Source of the DNA: Patescibacteria group bacterium
GTDB lineage: Bacteria > Patescibacteriota > Minisyncoccia > Phycocordibacterales > BOKC01
Length of the DNA stretch: 64,000 nucleotides
Direction of reading: 5' to 3'
Assembly: GCA_016860785.1 (NCBI GenBank)
Contig: BOKC01000001.1
Coordinates: 1 to 64,000 of the forward strand
Positions 42,384 to 50,185 of the stretch are shown piece by piece. Within the stretch, counting starts at the first letter, position 1. Every line of letters begins with the position of its first letter. The translations under genes and the position numbers were made by a program. Below the pieces are notes generated by a model that saw only the letters and a list, made by a program, of their open reading frames with translations, was not told the DNA's origin and ran no database searches.

Positions 42384-43424
42384 ATGGACAAAAAACATCA
42401 ATCTCACTATTTCCTTTTTATCGCGCTTTCGGTGTCAATTGTCGTCGTGTATTTTATAATCAAGCCGTTCTTGGGTCCGCTTATTTTAGCGGCCGTATTT
42501 GCGTTTCTTTTTCAACCGATTTATAAAAAGTTTTTGAATTATCTAAAGAAACGAGAAAGTGTGGCGGCGTTTTCTACAACCATCGTCGCTATTTTTTTAA
42601 TCTTATTACCAATTTCAATTTTGGGAACTCAAATTTTTAAGGAATCCAGTCAACTGTATCAAACGTTAACAAGCGAAAACAATAACTTTGTCAGCTCGAT
42701 GGAAGAAATACTAAACCGAACCCGCACTGTCCTACCGATCCCAGCAGATTTTAAACTTGACTTTGGTCAATACGCCAAGCAGGGGCTTGATGTTTTGATT
42801 CAAAACTTTGGCGCCGTGTTCTCGAGTTTTGCTAAAATAATAATCAATGCATTTGTGTTCCTTACGGCCTTTTATTTTTTCATCAAAGATGGCAATAGGT
42901 TAAAAAATTATTTTGTGGATTTAAGTCCACTAGATGATACAGATGATGAGTTTATCGTGTCACGGTTAAAATCGGCGGTGTCGGCGGCTATGAAGGGCAA
43001 TCTTGCTATTGGGATTATTCAGGGCGCTTTGACAGGTATCGGTTTTGCGATTTTTGGCGTGCCGAATCCTGTTCTTTGGGGAGGTGTTGCAGCTATTGCC
43101 GCTTTTCTTCCAGGTATTGGCACGTCGCTTGTCATTATTCCGGCGATTATCTTTCTGTTTCTTGCGGGCAGTACATTTGGCGGAGTCGGGCTTTTGGTGT
43201 GGGGAGTGACCGCTGTAGGTCTTGTTGATAATTTCCTAGGTCCAAAGCTTGTTGGTCGTGGCATGCAGTTGCACCCCCTTGCTGTGTTTATCGCTGTTTT
43301 GGGCGGTTTAGTTTTTTTTGGTCCGTTAGGATTTCTCTTGGGACCGCTTGCCATGAGTGTTTGTCTTGCTCTATTTGATATCTATTCTTCACTTAAATTA
43401 AAGGAAAGTCAGATATCACATTGA
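42384..43424 (+). CDS. AI-2E/PerM family transporter
   Basis: A 346-residue polytopic membrane protein of the PerM/AI-2E transporter family. Paired N-terminal helices (YFLFIALSVSIVVVYFIIKP) and FLGPLILAAVFAFLFQP lead to a soluble segment. The C-terminal helix cluster contains GAVFSSFAKIIINAFVFLT, GVPNPVLWGGVAAIAAFLPG and DNFLGPKLVGRGMQLHPL, all typical. Some members export autoinducer-2, others exchange Na+ and H+ or transport other solutes; the substrate here is unknown. No strong ribosome site precedes it. Confidence 0.9.
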   Translation: MDKKHQSHYFLFIALSVSIVVVYFIIKPFLGPLILAAVFAFLFQPIYKKFLNYLKKRESVAAFSTTIVAIFLILLPISILGTQIFKESSQLYQTLTSENNNFVSSMEEILNRTRTVLPIPADFKLDFGQYAKQGLDVLIQNFGAVFSSFAKIIINAFVFLTAFYFFIKDGNRLKNYFVDLSPLDDTDDEFIVSRLKSAVSAAMKGNLAIGIIQGALTGIGFAIFGVPNPVLWGGVAAIAAFLPGIGTSLVIIPAIIFLFLAGSTFGGVGLLVWGVTAVGLVDNFLGPKLVGRGMQLHPLAVFIAVLGGLVFFGPLGFLLGPLAMSVCLALFDIYSSLKLKESQISH

Positions 43425-43500
43425 CATCGTGAGTAAATTTTTATAACTTTATTTTTGGAACATTTTAAATAATAACTGGCTGTGATAGAAAGGGGAATGT

Positions 43501-43902
43501 ATGCTGGAAGCCATCCTGCTACTTGAGGTCATTGCGATTCTTGTTATTGTCATCTCTTACTCTTTGAAGATTGTTGAGGACACGGCAAAGAAAAAAAGAA
43601 ATTACAAAGAACACAGATTTAGGGCGTGGCTTCTTTTCTTCTTGCTGACAGGGGTTGTTGCGTCTCTTGAGGCGCTGATTCGTTTTGGTCTTGTGGAATT
43701 CTTCTCCCCTCGTCCTCTCTACTGGACCCACCTGATTTCGGCCATGCTTTTCTACATTACCTTTGTTGCCAAGGGATTGACGGCTTCCACAGGGCTTCAG
43801 AAGCTTCACATCGCTCTCTCCAAGCCCCTGTGGTTCTTGTGGTCTATGACGGGGGTGACTGCGCTCTGTATTGGTCTCTGGAATCTCTTAATACAAAGGT
43901 GA
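43501..43902 (+). CDS. Four-helix membrane orphan protein
   Basis: A 133-residue protein with helices MLEAILLLEVIAILVIVISY, FRAWLLFFLLTGVVASLEALI, YWTHLISAMLFYITFVAKGL and WFLWSMTGVTALCIGLWNLL. An AAAGGGG lies seven bases before the ATG, a strong ribosome site. It has its own hairpin terminator. The tryptophan- and leucine-rich helices and the basic loop KKKRNYKEHRF suggest an integral membrane protein with cytoplasmic loops. No family recognised. Confidence 0.72.
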   Translation: MLEAILLLEVIAILVIVISYSLKIVEDTAKKKRNYKEHRFRAWLLFFLLTGVVASLEALIRFGLVEFFSPRPLYWTHLISAMLFYITFVAKGLTASTGLQKLHIALSKPLWFLWSMTGVTALCIGLWNLLIQR

Positions 43903-43916
43903 CCGACCTTCTCCAT

Positions 43917-43945
43917 CCGGGGCTTCAACCCCGGTTTTCTTTTTA
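43917..43945 (+). terminator. Rho-independent terminator
   Basis: CCGGGG and CCCCGG separated by a six-base loop, followed by TTTTCTTTTT. Confidence 0.9.
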
Positions 43946-43964
43946 TTTAGAAAACTAAATTTTA

Positions 43965-44351
43965 TTAATATGATTCTCTAATTTGACTGCCGTCGGAGTT
44001 AGTTCGGTAGGTATGGTCTTGTCCGCCAATTTCAAAAACTACTTCATAGCCAGAAGTTATGACTTGGGCACACATTTCTTCTGCTCCGGGCAAACCAAGA
44101 CAGCTGTCCGGCCAACTTTTTTCTTGAGCACTTGTGACGATAATGTTTTCCTCTCCAATCTCACGAGCTTCGGCAATTGATTTTCTAGCCACCAAGACTG
44201 CTTCCGGTAAGGATTCATCGTCTGTGCCGTTCATGTCACCCGTTGAGGAACCGTTGGGAGAAACCGGCTCTCCTTGTGGAGCAAACCACCAGATAGCGCC
44301 AAGAACAATCACAATCGCCAAAACAATCAGAAAATTTTTCATATTTTTCAA
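43965..44351 (-). CDS. Exported protein, paralogue of the C-terminal domain at 39942
   Basis: A 128-residue protein with a membrane helix or signal anchor (MKNMKNFLIVLAIVIVLGAIWW) and a Ser/Gly/Asp linker. Its domain is nearly colinear with that at 40520-40800: SLPEAVLVARKSIAEA, KSWPDSCLGLPGAEEMCAQVI, TSGYEVVFEIGGQDHTYRT and DGSQIRESY. The two cysteines are conserved, supporting a disulphide-stabilised extracellular domain. It lies divergently from the following exported protein. Function unknown. Confidence 0.8.
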   Translation of the reverse strand: MKNMKNFLIVLAIVIVLGAIWWFAPQGEPVSPNGSSTGDMNGTDDESLPEAVLVARKSIAEAREIGEENIIVTSAQEKSWPDSCLGLPGAEEMCAQVITSGYEVVFEIGGQDHTYRTNSDGSQIRESY

Positions 44352-44431
44352 AACTTTATTTTCTTAACTTTTAAATAATAGATTAGCAGTGATTATATAT
44401 CAAAGATATTTTTTGCAAAGTCTTTTTAGTG

Positions 44432-44437
44432 TATGAT
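44432..44437 (+). promoter_or_regulatory. -10 box (TATGAT) of the cysteine-rich exported protein
   Basis: It ends six bases before the ATG at 44444, consistent with a leaderless message. Confidence 0.5.
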
Positions 44438-44443
44438 TATTTT

Positions 44444-44893
44444 ATGAAGGGACTTTTTTTACTTATATTTGTTTTTTTGGCGGTTGCCGCAGGTGGTTTA
44501 TTTTTAGATATGCTTAAACAAGGCGGGGGCGGGGGACCAAGAGTCGCTTGCACCCTTGAGGCGCTTTTGTGTCCGGACGGTTCATCTGTCGGACGAGTCG
44601 GCCCGCTTTGCGAATTCAGTCCTTGTAAAAATCAAGAATATTTTTCCGGCAAACTCTCTAGCCAAGGTGGAGAATTTAGCTTAATTACCCCTATGCCTTT
44701 CGGAGACAGTCTTCACGGGACATTCTATTCTTTACCTCTTAAGTTTTCGCGTATCAGCAATGCTTTGTCAGATTTTATTGGAAAAGAAGTTTTAGTTAGA
44801 GGAGATTTTTCATTTGGAAATACTTTACAAGTTTCCGAGATTGAATTATTGCAGACTATTAAAAGTGAAGAAGTCGAGTCGGTTCAACCATAA
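44444..44893 (+). CDS. Exported cysteine-containing protein
   Basis: From the ATG at 44444 a 149-residue protein with a signal or anchor helix (MKGLFLLIFVFLAVAAGGLFL). It then has a cysteine knot-like segment (ACTLEALLCPDGSSVGRVGP with CEFSPC following): four cysteines in the CxxxxxxCPDGS...CEFxxC pattern. The rest is beta-rich (YFSGKLSSQGGEFSLITPMP, FSFGNTLQVSEIELLQTI). A five-residue upstream extension is unlikely because the -10 box lies there. The CPDGS..GP.CEF..C pattern is reminiscent of small extracellular Kazal-type domains. Confidence 0.75.
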   Translation: MKGLFLLIFVFLAVAAGGLFLDMLKQGGGGGPRVACTLEALLCPDGSSVGRVGPLCEFSPCKNQEYFSGKLSSQGGEFSLITPMPFGDSLHGTFYSLPLKFSRISNALSDFIGKEVLVRGDFSFGNTLQVSEIELLQTIKSEEVESVQP

Positions 44894-44911
44894 TCTTTGC
44901 GTCTAGAAGCT

Positions 44912-45391
44912 ATGGGAAAAATAAATTTCAAAAAACTTCTTATTTCTTTTCTTTTGCCTTTTGTTGCTGGTTTTATTGGTTCATTTTTTACTGTGTCAGC
45001 AATTTCCGTTTGGTATGAAAATTTATTAAAACCCTCGCTTAATCCGCCAAGCTGGGTCTTTGCTCCGGTTTGGACAATTCTCTATTTCTTGATGGGTCTT
45101 TCTTTGTATCTCGCTTGGAGTAAAGTTGGTACTAAAATGAGATTGACTCGTCGGCCGATTTTTGTTTTTTTGATTCAGATTTTTCTGAATACCAGCTGGT
45201 CTCTATTTTTCTTCGGTTTACAAAATCCGCTTTTAGCCCTCATAAATATTGCTTTGCTCTGGCTTTCTATAATCTGGATGATTTCGGTGTTTAGTAAATT
45301 TTCAAAAACAGCTTCTTGGCTTATTATCCCTTATTTCTTTTGGGTCAGTTTTGCTTTCTATCTGAACATCGCGATTTGGTTTTTGAATTAG
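44912..45391 (+). CDS. tspO: TspO/MBR family membrane protein
   Basis: A 159-residue five-helix membrane protein of the TspO/translocator family. The conserved segments are WYENLLKPSLNPPSWVFAPVW, ILYFLMGLSLYLAW and NTSWSLFFFGLQNPLLALIN. TspO binds porphyrins and related molecules and is linked to stress responses in other bacteria. The ATG at 44912 is preferred over a TTG 15 bases earlier; it starts 18 bases after the previous gene, so the two may be co-transcribed. Confidence 0.9.
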   Translation: MGKINFKKLLISFLLPFVAGFIGSFFTVSAISVWYENLLKPSLNPPSWVFAPVWTILYFLMGLSLYLAWSKVGTKMRLTRRPIFVFLIQIFLNTSWSLFFFGLQNPLLALINIALLWLSIIWMISVFSKFSKTASWLIIPYFFWVSFAFYLNIAIWFLN

Positions 45392-45418
45392 TAAAATTCT
45401 TTTTTTGTCTATTTTTTG

Positions 45419-45446
45419 TTGGCAAACACGGATAGTCCGTGATAGT
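45419..45446 (+). promoter_or_regulatory. Promoter with an operator-like palindrome
   Basis: TTGGCA at 45419-45424 and GATAGT at 45441-45446 with a 16-base spacer almost filled by the perfect inverted repeat CACGGA-TAG-TCCGTG (45427-45441). Repressor binding there would block the promoter. AAAGGAG follows, then the ATG at 45487. Confidence 0.55.
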
Positions 45447-45486
45447 CTTTGCTTTAGATAGAACACCAAAAAGAAAGGAGCGAAAC

Positions 45487-46353
45487 ATGGAGATGAAGAC
45501 TGACGGGACTCTTGATGCTTTCGCTCAAATCCCGGAGTTTCTCAAAGCAAACCGGAGAATCGTTGACGGCTGGATTTCTCAAATAACCTCCAGAATCACA
45601 AGAGTACTTTTTGTGGCCCATGGAGACTGGACTACGATTCGTCTCTTCCTTGAGGCTCGAAAGGAGAAATTTTTGCCGCCTCCGACCCTGTATTGTCTTG
45701 ACAGCTCTAGCTTGGCCCTTCAACTGGCGAAAAAGAACTTGGCTGATGTTTTGCCGGAAGAGAAGCTCAAGATGGTTCATGCCGACGTCCGGCAACTTGA
45801 TCGCAGTCAGATTGGCGGGTGCGTTGACCTCGTCATTTGGGGCAACGGTATCCATTGCCTCTCTTCGAAAGATCAAGATGAAGCGTTTCGTCGGATTGCC
45901 GAAGCACTTCGACAGAGTGGTCTCTTTGGATTTTCTACTGCTTTTCACGAAGAAGCTCGGCCGGAAAATACCTTATCTTTCTACAGAAGGCATGTTGCTC
46001 TTTCGATGAGAACTCTCAAAGAAAAGGGCATCACTCTAGATTCTAGAGTGGGGGTAACGAAAACAGCAAGCTTCCTGCCTCCAAGCCACTACCTTGCGCT
46101 TCTGGAATCGCATCGTTTCCGTCCCGTTCTAACCGAGACTCTTCCGGTCGATACAACTCTGGGTTTCTGGGAGGCCGTTAGCAGTTACTATCAGTACGTA
46201 TCTAGCGCTCTCCCTGGCTATCCGACGGATGAAGCCGTCCGAGCACTCGTCAAGAATGCTGATCCGGCTCTTGAAAAGTGTGGAAAGCGGGACGAAAACA
46301 AAAACCCCCTCATTCGCTTGGACTGGTTCTCTGTCCTTGCAGTGAAGATCTGA
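45487..46353 (+). CDS. SAM-dependent methyltransferase-like protein
   Basis: A 288-residue protein. Start chosen at 45487 from AAAGGAG six bases upstream. The Rossmann core is visible: RVLFVAHGDWTTIRLFLEAR in place of the usual GxGxG motif I, then YCLDSSSLALQLAKKNL (acidic end of strand 2), MVHADVRQLD and CVDLVIWGNGIHCLS. FRRIAEALRQSGLFGFSTAF is the typical post-methyltransferase helix-strand. Motif I is degenerate, with the glycine-rich loop replaced by AHGDW, so SAM binding is uncertain. The N-terminal ~35 residues are helical. Substrate unknown. Stand-alone with palindromic promoter and terminator. Confidence 0.78.
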   Translation: MEMKTDGTLDAFAQIPEFLKANRRIVDGWISQITSRITRVLFVAHGDWTTIRLFLEARKEKFLPPPTLYCLDSSSLALQLAKKNLADVLPEEKLKMVHADVRQLDRSQIGGCVDLVIWGNGIHCLSSKDQDEAFRRIAEALRQSGLFGFSTAFHEEARPENTLSFYRRHVALSMRTLKEKGITLDSRVGVTKTASFLPPSHYLALLESHRFRPVLTETLPVDTTLGFWEAVSSYYQYVSSALPGYPTDEAVRALVKNADPALEKCGKRDENKNPLIRLDWFSVLAVKI

Positions 46354-46359
46354 ATCATG

Positions 46360-46398
46360 ATCCCGCGATGGCGCCAAACGCCGACGCGGGATTTTTCT
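46360..46398 (+). terminator. Rho-independent terminator
   Basis: ATCCCGCG and CGCGGGAT with a GGCG/CGCC element in the loop, followed by TTTTCTTTT. Confidence 0.9.
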
Positions 46399-46421
46399 TT
46401 TCCGAATTCTCTGTTTTTTGG

Positions 46422-46427
46422 TATAAT
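46422..46427 (+). promoter_or_regulatory. Extended -10 box of the MscS-like gene (TGG-TATAAT)
   Basis: Consensus TATAAT with TGn extension, six bases before the ATG at 46434. The message is probably leaderless. Confidence 0.7.
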
Positions 46428-46433
46428 TAAAAA

Positions 46434-46985
46434 ATGTTTTTAAATCTCTTGCCGCAAATTTTTGAAAAAGCAGAAAAAATTATTTTCAACGTTCTAATTT
46501 TTCTCCTGATTTTTGTCTTGGCTTATTTTATCGCGCAAATTGCAAGGACAATAACCAGAAACCGGGTTTTTAACTACTTACCGCAAAAAGAAGTTGCGAC
46601 GTTTTCTTCAGACTTGCTTTTTTATTTGATAATGGTCGTCGGTGTGGGTATCGGGTTGACGGCGGTTGGCGCCAACATTAATGCCGTTATTGCTGGCTTG
46701 GGGCTTGGTGGTTTTGCTTTAGGTTTTGCTCTACGGGATATAATTGGTAATTTTGTCAGCGGGCTTTTGATAATTTTAACTAAGACTGTTAAAGCCGGCG
46801 ATTCTTTGAAAATCATGAATTTTGAAGGCACTGTTCGCTCTGTCAATTTGCGACATACAATTCTTTCCAGAGATTCCGAAGATGGTACCCCCGAAAGCGT
46901 CTTGGTGCCGAACAATAGCATTTTTTCTTCGGTAGTGATTGTTAAAAAGAAAAAAAATTCAAAGAAAACCGAAAAGAAAAATTAA
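46434..46985 (+). CDS. Small-conductance mechanosensitive channel (MscS-like)
   Basis: A 183-residue protein with two or three N-terminal membrane helices (IIFNVLIFLLIFVLAYFIAQ; LLFYLIMVVGVGIGLTAV). It then has the pore-helix and beta-domain signature of MscS: NAVIAGLGLGGFALGFALRD followed by IIGNFVSGLLIIL. The beta domain continues with VRSVNLRHTIL, ending in PNNSIFSS. The C-terminal alpha-beta domain is short or absent, as in minimal MscS variants. It gates on membrane tension to protect against hypo-osmotic shock. Confidence 0.9.
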   Translation: MFLNLLPQIFEKAEKIIFNVLIFLLIFVLAYFIAQIARTITRNRVFNYLPQKEVATFSSDLLFYLIMVVGVGIGLTAVGANINAVIAGLGLGGFALGFALRDIIGNFVSGLLIILTKTVKAGDSLKIMNFEGTVRSVNLRHTILSRDSEDGTPESVLVPNNSIFSSVVIVKKKKNSKKTEKKN

Positions 46986-47015
46986 TTTTTATTAATCTTT
47001 TTTAAAATTAAAAAT

Positions 47016-47237
47016 ATGTCTTGGTCATCAAAAAGAATTCAAGAATACAAAGAGGGTAGGGAAGCTAGTTGGCTGGAGAAACGCGCTTTAGAGCATGCCG
47101 AACCAATTCACTTGATTTTAATAATTTTAAGTTTACCACTTTTGGTCTATGGCCTTTGGGAGCACAGCTGGTTTTTTATCGGAATTGGGATTGCCTTGAA
47201 TTTTGTCGGCCACATAAACACTTGGATTAGGAAATAG
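47016..47237 (+). CDS. Small two-helix membrane protein
   Basis: A 73-residue protein: a basic N-terminal half (MSWSSKRIQEYKEGREASWL) with a possible amphipathic helix, then two helices IHLILIILSLPLLVYGL and WFFIGIGIALNFVGHINTW. Its TGA/TAG end is one base before the next gene's start. No family named; the N-terminal SWSSKRIQEY-KEGREASWLEKR pattern looks well constrained. Confidence 0.72.
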   Translation: MSWSSKRIQEYKEGREASWLEKRALEHAEPIHLILIILSLPLLVYGLWEHSWFFIGIGIALNFVGHINTWIRK

Positions 47238-47238
47238 T

Positions 47239-47691
47239 ATGGGAAAACTGATTGGTGAAATAGACAGACGGATTATCGGTGAATTTAAGAAATTGGAATC
47301 ATTTGTTGCCAGACTGGCGATTTTTGTAGTTTATTTCTGGTTTGGTCTTTTGAAATTTATTGGTTTAAGTCCGGCTGAACCACTAGTCTACGGCTTGTTT
47401 GATAAAACTTTGAGTTTTTTGAATTTCCCTGTGTTTTTTAGTTTTTTCGCACTTTTTGAAATGGCGATAGGAATCTTGTTTTTGGCTAAGGGGTTTGAAC
47501 GGTTGGCAATTTTATTTATCGGCGTGCATGTTTTTACAACTATTTTGCCACTCGTTCTTCTTCCGGAAATAGCATGGCAGGCGGCTTTTGTGCCGACTTT
47601 GGCTGGTCAGTACATTATTAAGAACATCCTGATTGCTGCACTTGCGATTGTAATTGGCTCAAGACTTGCGCCAATAAAAAGCCGAAACTGA
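47239..47691 (+). CDS. DoxX/DUF417-like membrane protein
   Basis: A 150-residue membrane protein with four helices: FVVYFWFGLLKFIGLSPAEP, FPVFFSFFALFEMAIGILFLA, LAILFIGVHVFTTILPLVLLP and YIIKNILIAALAIVIG. The pattern (KFxGlxxaEp, fxxxEmxigxlfl, YIIKNilia) resembles the DUF417/YkgB branch of the DoxX-like superfamily. It overlaps or nearly touches the upstream 73-residue gene, so the two are co-transcribed. Confidence 0.75.
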   Translation: MGKLIGEIDRRIIGEFKKLESFVARLAIFVVYFWFGLLKFIGLSPAEPLVYGLFDKTLSFLNFPVFFSFFALFEMAIGILFLAKGFERLAILFIGVHVFTTILPLVLLPEIAWQAAFVPTLAGQYIIKNILIAALAIVIGSRLAPIKSRN

Positions 47692-47717
47692 TTATTTTAG
47701 GGTAAGAATTTGTGTGA

Positions 47718-47723
47718 TAAAAT
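47718..47723 (+). promoter_or_regulatory. Extended -10 box (TGA-TAAAAT) of the VanY-like gene
   Basis: Six bases upstream of the ATG at 47730; leaderless message likely. Confidence 0.65.
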
Positions 47724-47729
47724 ACAGGA

Positions 47730-48626
47730 ATGCTCGGCCGGTTTAAAAACAAAAGTCTGCCTCTTGTCTGGGCGCTTTCTGCCTCGATAATTCTTTCTCT
47801 TATTTTAAGTTATAGCTATTTTGTCTTGGACAATAAATTTTCTGCTTCCAAGAAAGAGCTGTCGCTTGAGATTTTAGATTTACAAAAAAAGGTTGTTGGT
47901 TTGGAAGAGGTGTTAAGAAATAAGGAAGAAGAAAATCGTTATCTTTCTGAAGCACTTTATTCAGAAAGAAGTAAAAATCAGATGTTCGAACAACAGATAG
48001 GCGATATTGCTAGCACGGTTGGGATTTTGGACAAATTACGAAAGATCGACCCAGAACTTCTCCAGAAATATTCAAAAGTTTATTTTTTGAATGAACACTA
48101 TGTACCAAGCGAGCTTGATAGTATAAAATCTGAATTTATTTACGAGACAAATCGGCCAATGCTTATCCATTCGGGTGTTAATCCTTTTCTAGAGAGAATG
48201 ATGAGGGAGGCGTTTGGTCGCGGTATTAATTTGCGAATTCTTTCGGCCTTCCGTTCTTTTGATGACCAAGAATTTTTGAAATCAAATTACAAAACTATAT
48301 ATGGCAGTGGTGCTAATCAGTTTAGCGCTGACCAAGGATATTCTGAACATCAGCTCGGCGCGGCGGTTGATTTTACAACTCTTGAACGGGGCGCGACTTT
48401 TTCTGATTTTGAAAAAACCGAAGCTTTTAAATGGCTTTCTCAAAATGCCCACCGCTTTGGCTTCACACTGTCTTACCCAGAAAACAACAGATATTATCAA
48501 TTTGAGCCTTGGCACTGGCGGTTTGTTGGGGTGGGCTTGGCGACAAAACTTTATTCGGAAGGTAAATACTTTTATGATTTAGACCAGAGGGAAATTGATG
48601 AATATCTTGTTCATATTTTTGACTAG
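47730..48626 (+). CDS. D-alanyl-D-alanine carboxypeptidase, VanY/M15 family
   Basis: A 298-residue exported zinc peptidase. A signal-anchor helix (PLVWALSASIILSLILSYSYF) is followed by a coiled-coil stretch of about 50 residues. The M15 catalytic domain has ILSAFRSFDDQ, YSEHQLGAAVDFT (the SxHxxGxAxD zinc motif) and FEPWHWRFVG (HWRF). It trims D-Ala from peptidoglycan peptides. The coiled coil may place the enzyme at the right distance from the membrane. It fits with the other cell-wall genes in the window. Leaderless promoter upstream. Confidence 0.92.
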   Translation: MLGRFKNKSLPLVWALSASIILSLILSYSYFVLDNKFSASKKELSLEILDLQKKVVGLEEVLRNKEEENRYLSEALYSERSKNQMFEQQIGDIASTVGILDKLRKIDPELLQKYSKVYFLNEHYVPSELDSIKSEFIYETNRPMLIHSGVNPFLERMMREAFGRGINLRILSAFRSFDDQEFLKSNYKTIYGSGANQFSADQGYSEHQLGAAVDFTTLERGATFSDFEKTEAFKWLSQNAHRFGFTLSYPENNRYYQFEPWHWRFVGVGLATKLYSEGKYFYDLDQREIDEYLVHIFD

Positions 48627-48652
48627 TTGTAGCAAGTATAGGCAAACAAACC

Positions 48653-48931
48653 ATGACAAGAGAAGAAGAGGTGTCTAGTAAGAGAAAGCCGTTTTGTGAC
48701 AAAGATAGGTGCCAAGGAGGTGGTGACTTAAGATTACCCTCGAATAAAAAAAATCGTCTTTCAAAAAAAATTATTGGTTTACTTCTTATTCTTATCGGCT
48801 TTTTTGCTCTTATTACCCCCTTTACTCCCGGCTCCTGGTTGATTTTTGTTGGGCTTGGAATGTTTGGTCTTAATATTGTTTTTTGGAATAAAATAAAAAT
48901 CTTTTTGAATAAGATGAGAGACAAGTTATAA
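48653..48931 (+). CDS. PGPGW-type small membrane protein
   Basis: A 92-residue protein with a Lys/Arg-rich N-terminal half (about 37 residues, two cysteines) and two helices. KIIGLLLILIGFFALITPFTPGSWLIFVGLGMFG is split here as LLLILIGFFALITPFTPGSW and IFVGLGMFGLNIVFW. This resembles the putative PGPGW membrane motif family (here PFTPGSW). The ATG at 48653 is weakly supported. No known function. Confidence 0.7.
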   Translation: MTREEEVSSKRKPFCDKDRCQGGGDLRLPSNKKNRLSKKIIGLLLILIGFFALITPFTPGSWLIFVGLGMFGLNIVFWNKIKIFLNKMRDKL

Positions 48932-48965
48932 TAGTAAAAGTTTAAAATTTTTTTAAAAAATAAAA

Positions 48966-49340
48966 ATGCAATTAAATATAAAAACTTCAGGTATCAGTTT
49001 AACTCCAGAAATTTCAACTTATGTTGAAAAGAAGCTTGATGCGGTTAGAAAACTTATAAACAAAGAAGATTCCGGCGCACTCTGTGAATTTGAAGTCGGG
49101 CGAACTACTCGTCATCATAAAAGTGGAGACGTTTTCAGGGCGGAAATTAATTTGACTACAGAAGGTAAGAGCTTTTATGCAGCTTCGGAAAAAGAAGATT
49201 TGTACGCAGCGATTGACGAGGTTAAAGATGAAATAAGAAGTCGTTTATTGAGTCATAAGACCAAAAAAGAAACCCTCTTTAAAAGGGGTGGTCGGCAAAT
49301 GAAATCGTTGGTTAAAAATCTCCGTTGGCCTAAACGTTAA
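48966..49340 (+). CDS. hpf: Ribosome hibernation promoting factor (HPF/RaiA family)
   Basis: A 124-residue protein of the HPF/RaiA family. MQLNIKTSGISLTPEISTYVEKKLDAV is the family beta-alpha start (split: QLNIKTSGISLTPEIST), then SGDVFRAEINLTTEGKSFYA and the helix EDLYAAIDEVKDEIRS. It binds the 30S decoding site and stops translation in stationary phase. Only the short N-terminal domain is present, followed by a basic tail (KTKKETLFKRGGRQMKSLVK). It overlaps the end of the convergent fmt by four bases. Confidence 0.92.
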   Translation: MQLNIKTSGISLTPEISTYVEKKLDAVRKLINKEDSGALCEFEVGRTTRHHKSGDVFRAEINLTTEGKSFYAASEKEDLYAAIDEVKDEIRSRLLSHKTKKETLFKRGGRQMKSLVKNLRWPKR

Positions 49341-50167
49341 TTAGATCTTAAAAATTGTTCGTATTCTACCTCCTTTTTGCCCTCTGGCACAACCTTGTTT
49401 ATTATGAATTTTCCATCTTGTAAAGAGGTGTCTGTTATTTTTATTCTTTTATCTTTTTCAAAAAAATAAATTCCCGGGGAAGGGTGGTAGGCCAAAAACT
49501 TTCGATAGTTTAATTCCGGTTCATCGTCAAAATTGATCAAGCCGTCCTCCTTTTTAATTTTTTTGGTGTAAGTGGCGTTTTGGTGGTTTTGTTCTTGCGG
49601 TTTGATTTTGTCTGCCAGCCAATCTTTCATTGCTTCTGCTAAAAGCTGGCCACCGATTTCATTTAGTTTTTTGAAAACTTTTTCCTTGGACAAAGGCCAG
49701 TTTTCAAAATAAATTTCTTTTTGGGCCAGAATCGGTCCGTGATCCATCTTTTCGTCCATTAGCATTACCGATACTCCGGTCGGGTTGATGTTTTCCAAAA
49801 TGGCGGTTTCAACGGGCGAAGCCCCGCGCAAGTGAGGTAGTAGGGAATAGTGGAGATTTAAAACGCCTTTCTTGGGAATTTGAAGAATCTCTTTCGGTAA
49901 AATTTTTCCATAAGCGACAACGGCAAATAGGGTATAGCCACTAGGGTCTAGGGTTTTAATAAATTCGGAATCAAGTTTTTCGGGTTGTAAAACCGAAATG
50001 TTGTTGTTTTTTGCCCAGATTTTTACTGGCGGGGAAGCAAGCTTCAGACCTCGACCTTGCGGTCTGTCTGGGGAAGTTATGATAAGAGACGGTAATAAAC
50101 CTTTTGATTTTAGAATTTCCAGAATTTCAACTGACACCTGTGGAGTGCCGAAAAATATAAAGTTCAT
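49337..50167 (-). CDS. fmt: Methionyl-tRNA formyltransferase
   Basis: Formylates initiator Met-tRNA for translation initiation. The 276-residue protein has FFGTPQVSVEILEIL at the N terminus and SPDRPQGRGLKLASPPVK. The catalytic NLHYSLLPHLRGASPV (Asn, His) and MDEKMDHGPILAQ (Asp) follow. The C-terminal tRNA-binding domain is shortened (NATYTKKIKKEDGLINFDD). It is downstream of def in the same direction, the usual def-fmt pair. Formylation fits with the deformylase present. Confidence 0.95.
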   Translation of the reverse strand: MNFIFFGTPQVSVEILEILKSKGLLPSLIITSPDRPQGRGLKLASPPVKIWAKNNNISVLQPEKLDSEFIKTLDPSGYTLFAVVAYGKILPKEILQIPKKGVLNLHYSLLPHLRGASPVETAILENINPTGVSVMLMDEKMDHGPILAQKEIYFENWPLSKEKVFKKLNEIGGQLLAEAMKDWLADKIKPQEQNHQNATYTKKIKKEDGLINFDDEPELNYRKFLAYHPSPGIYFFEKDKRIKITDTSLQDGKFIINKVVPEGKKEVEYEQFLRSN

Positions 50168-50185
50168 ATTTAAATTAATTTAATT

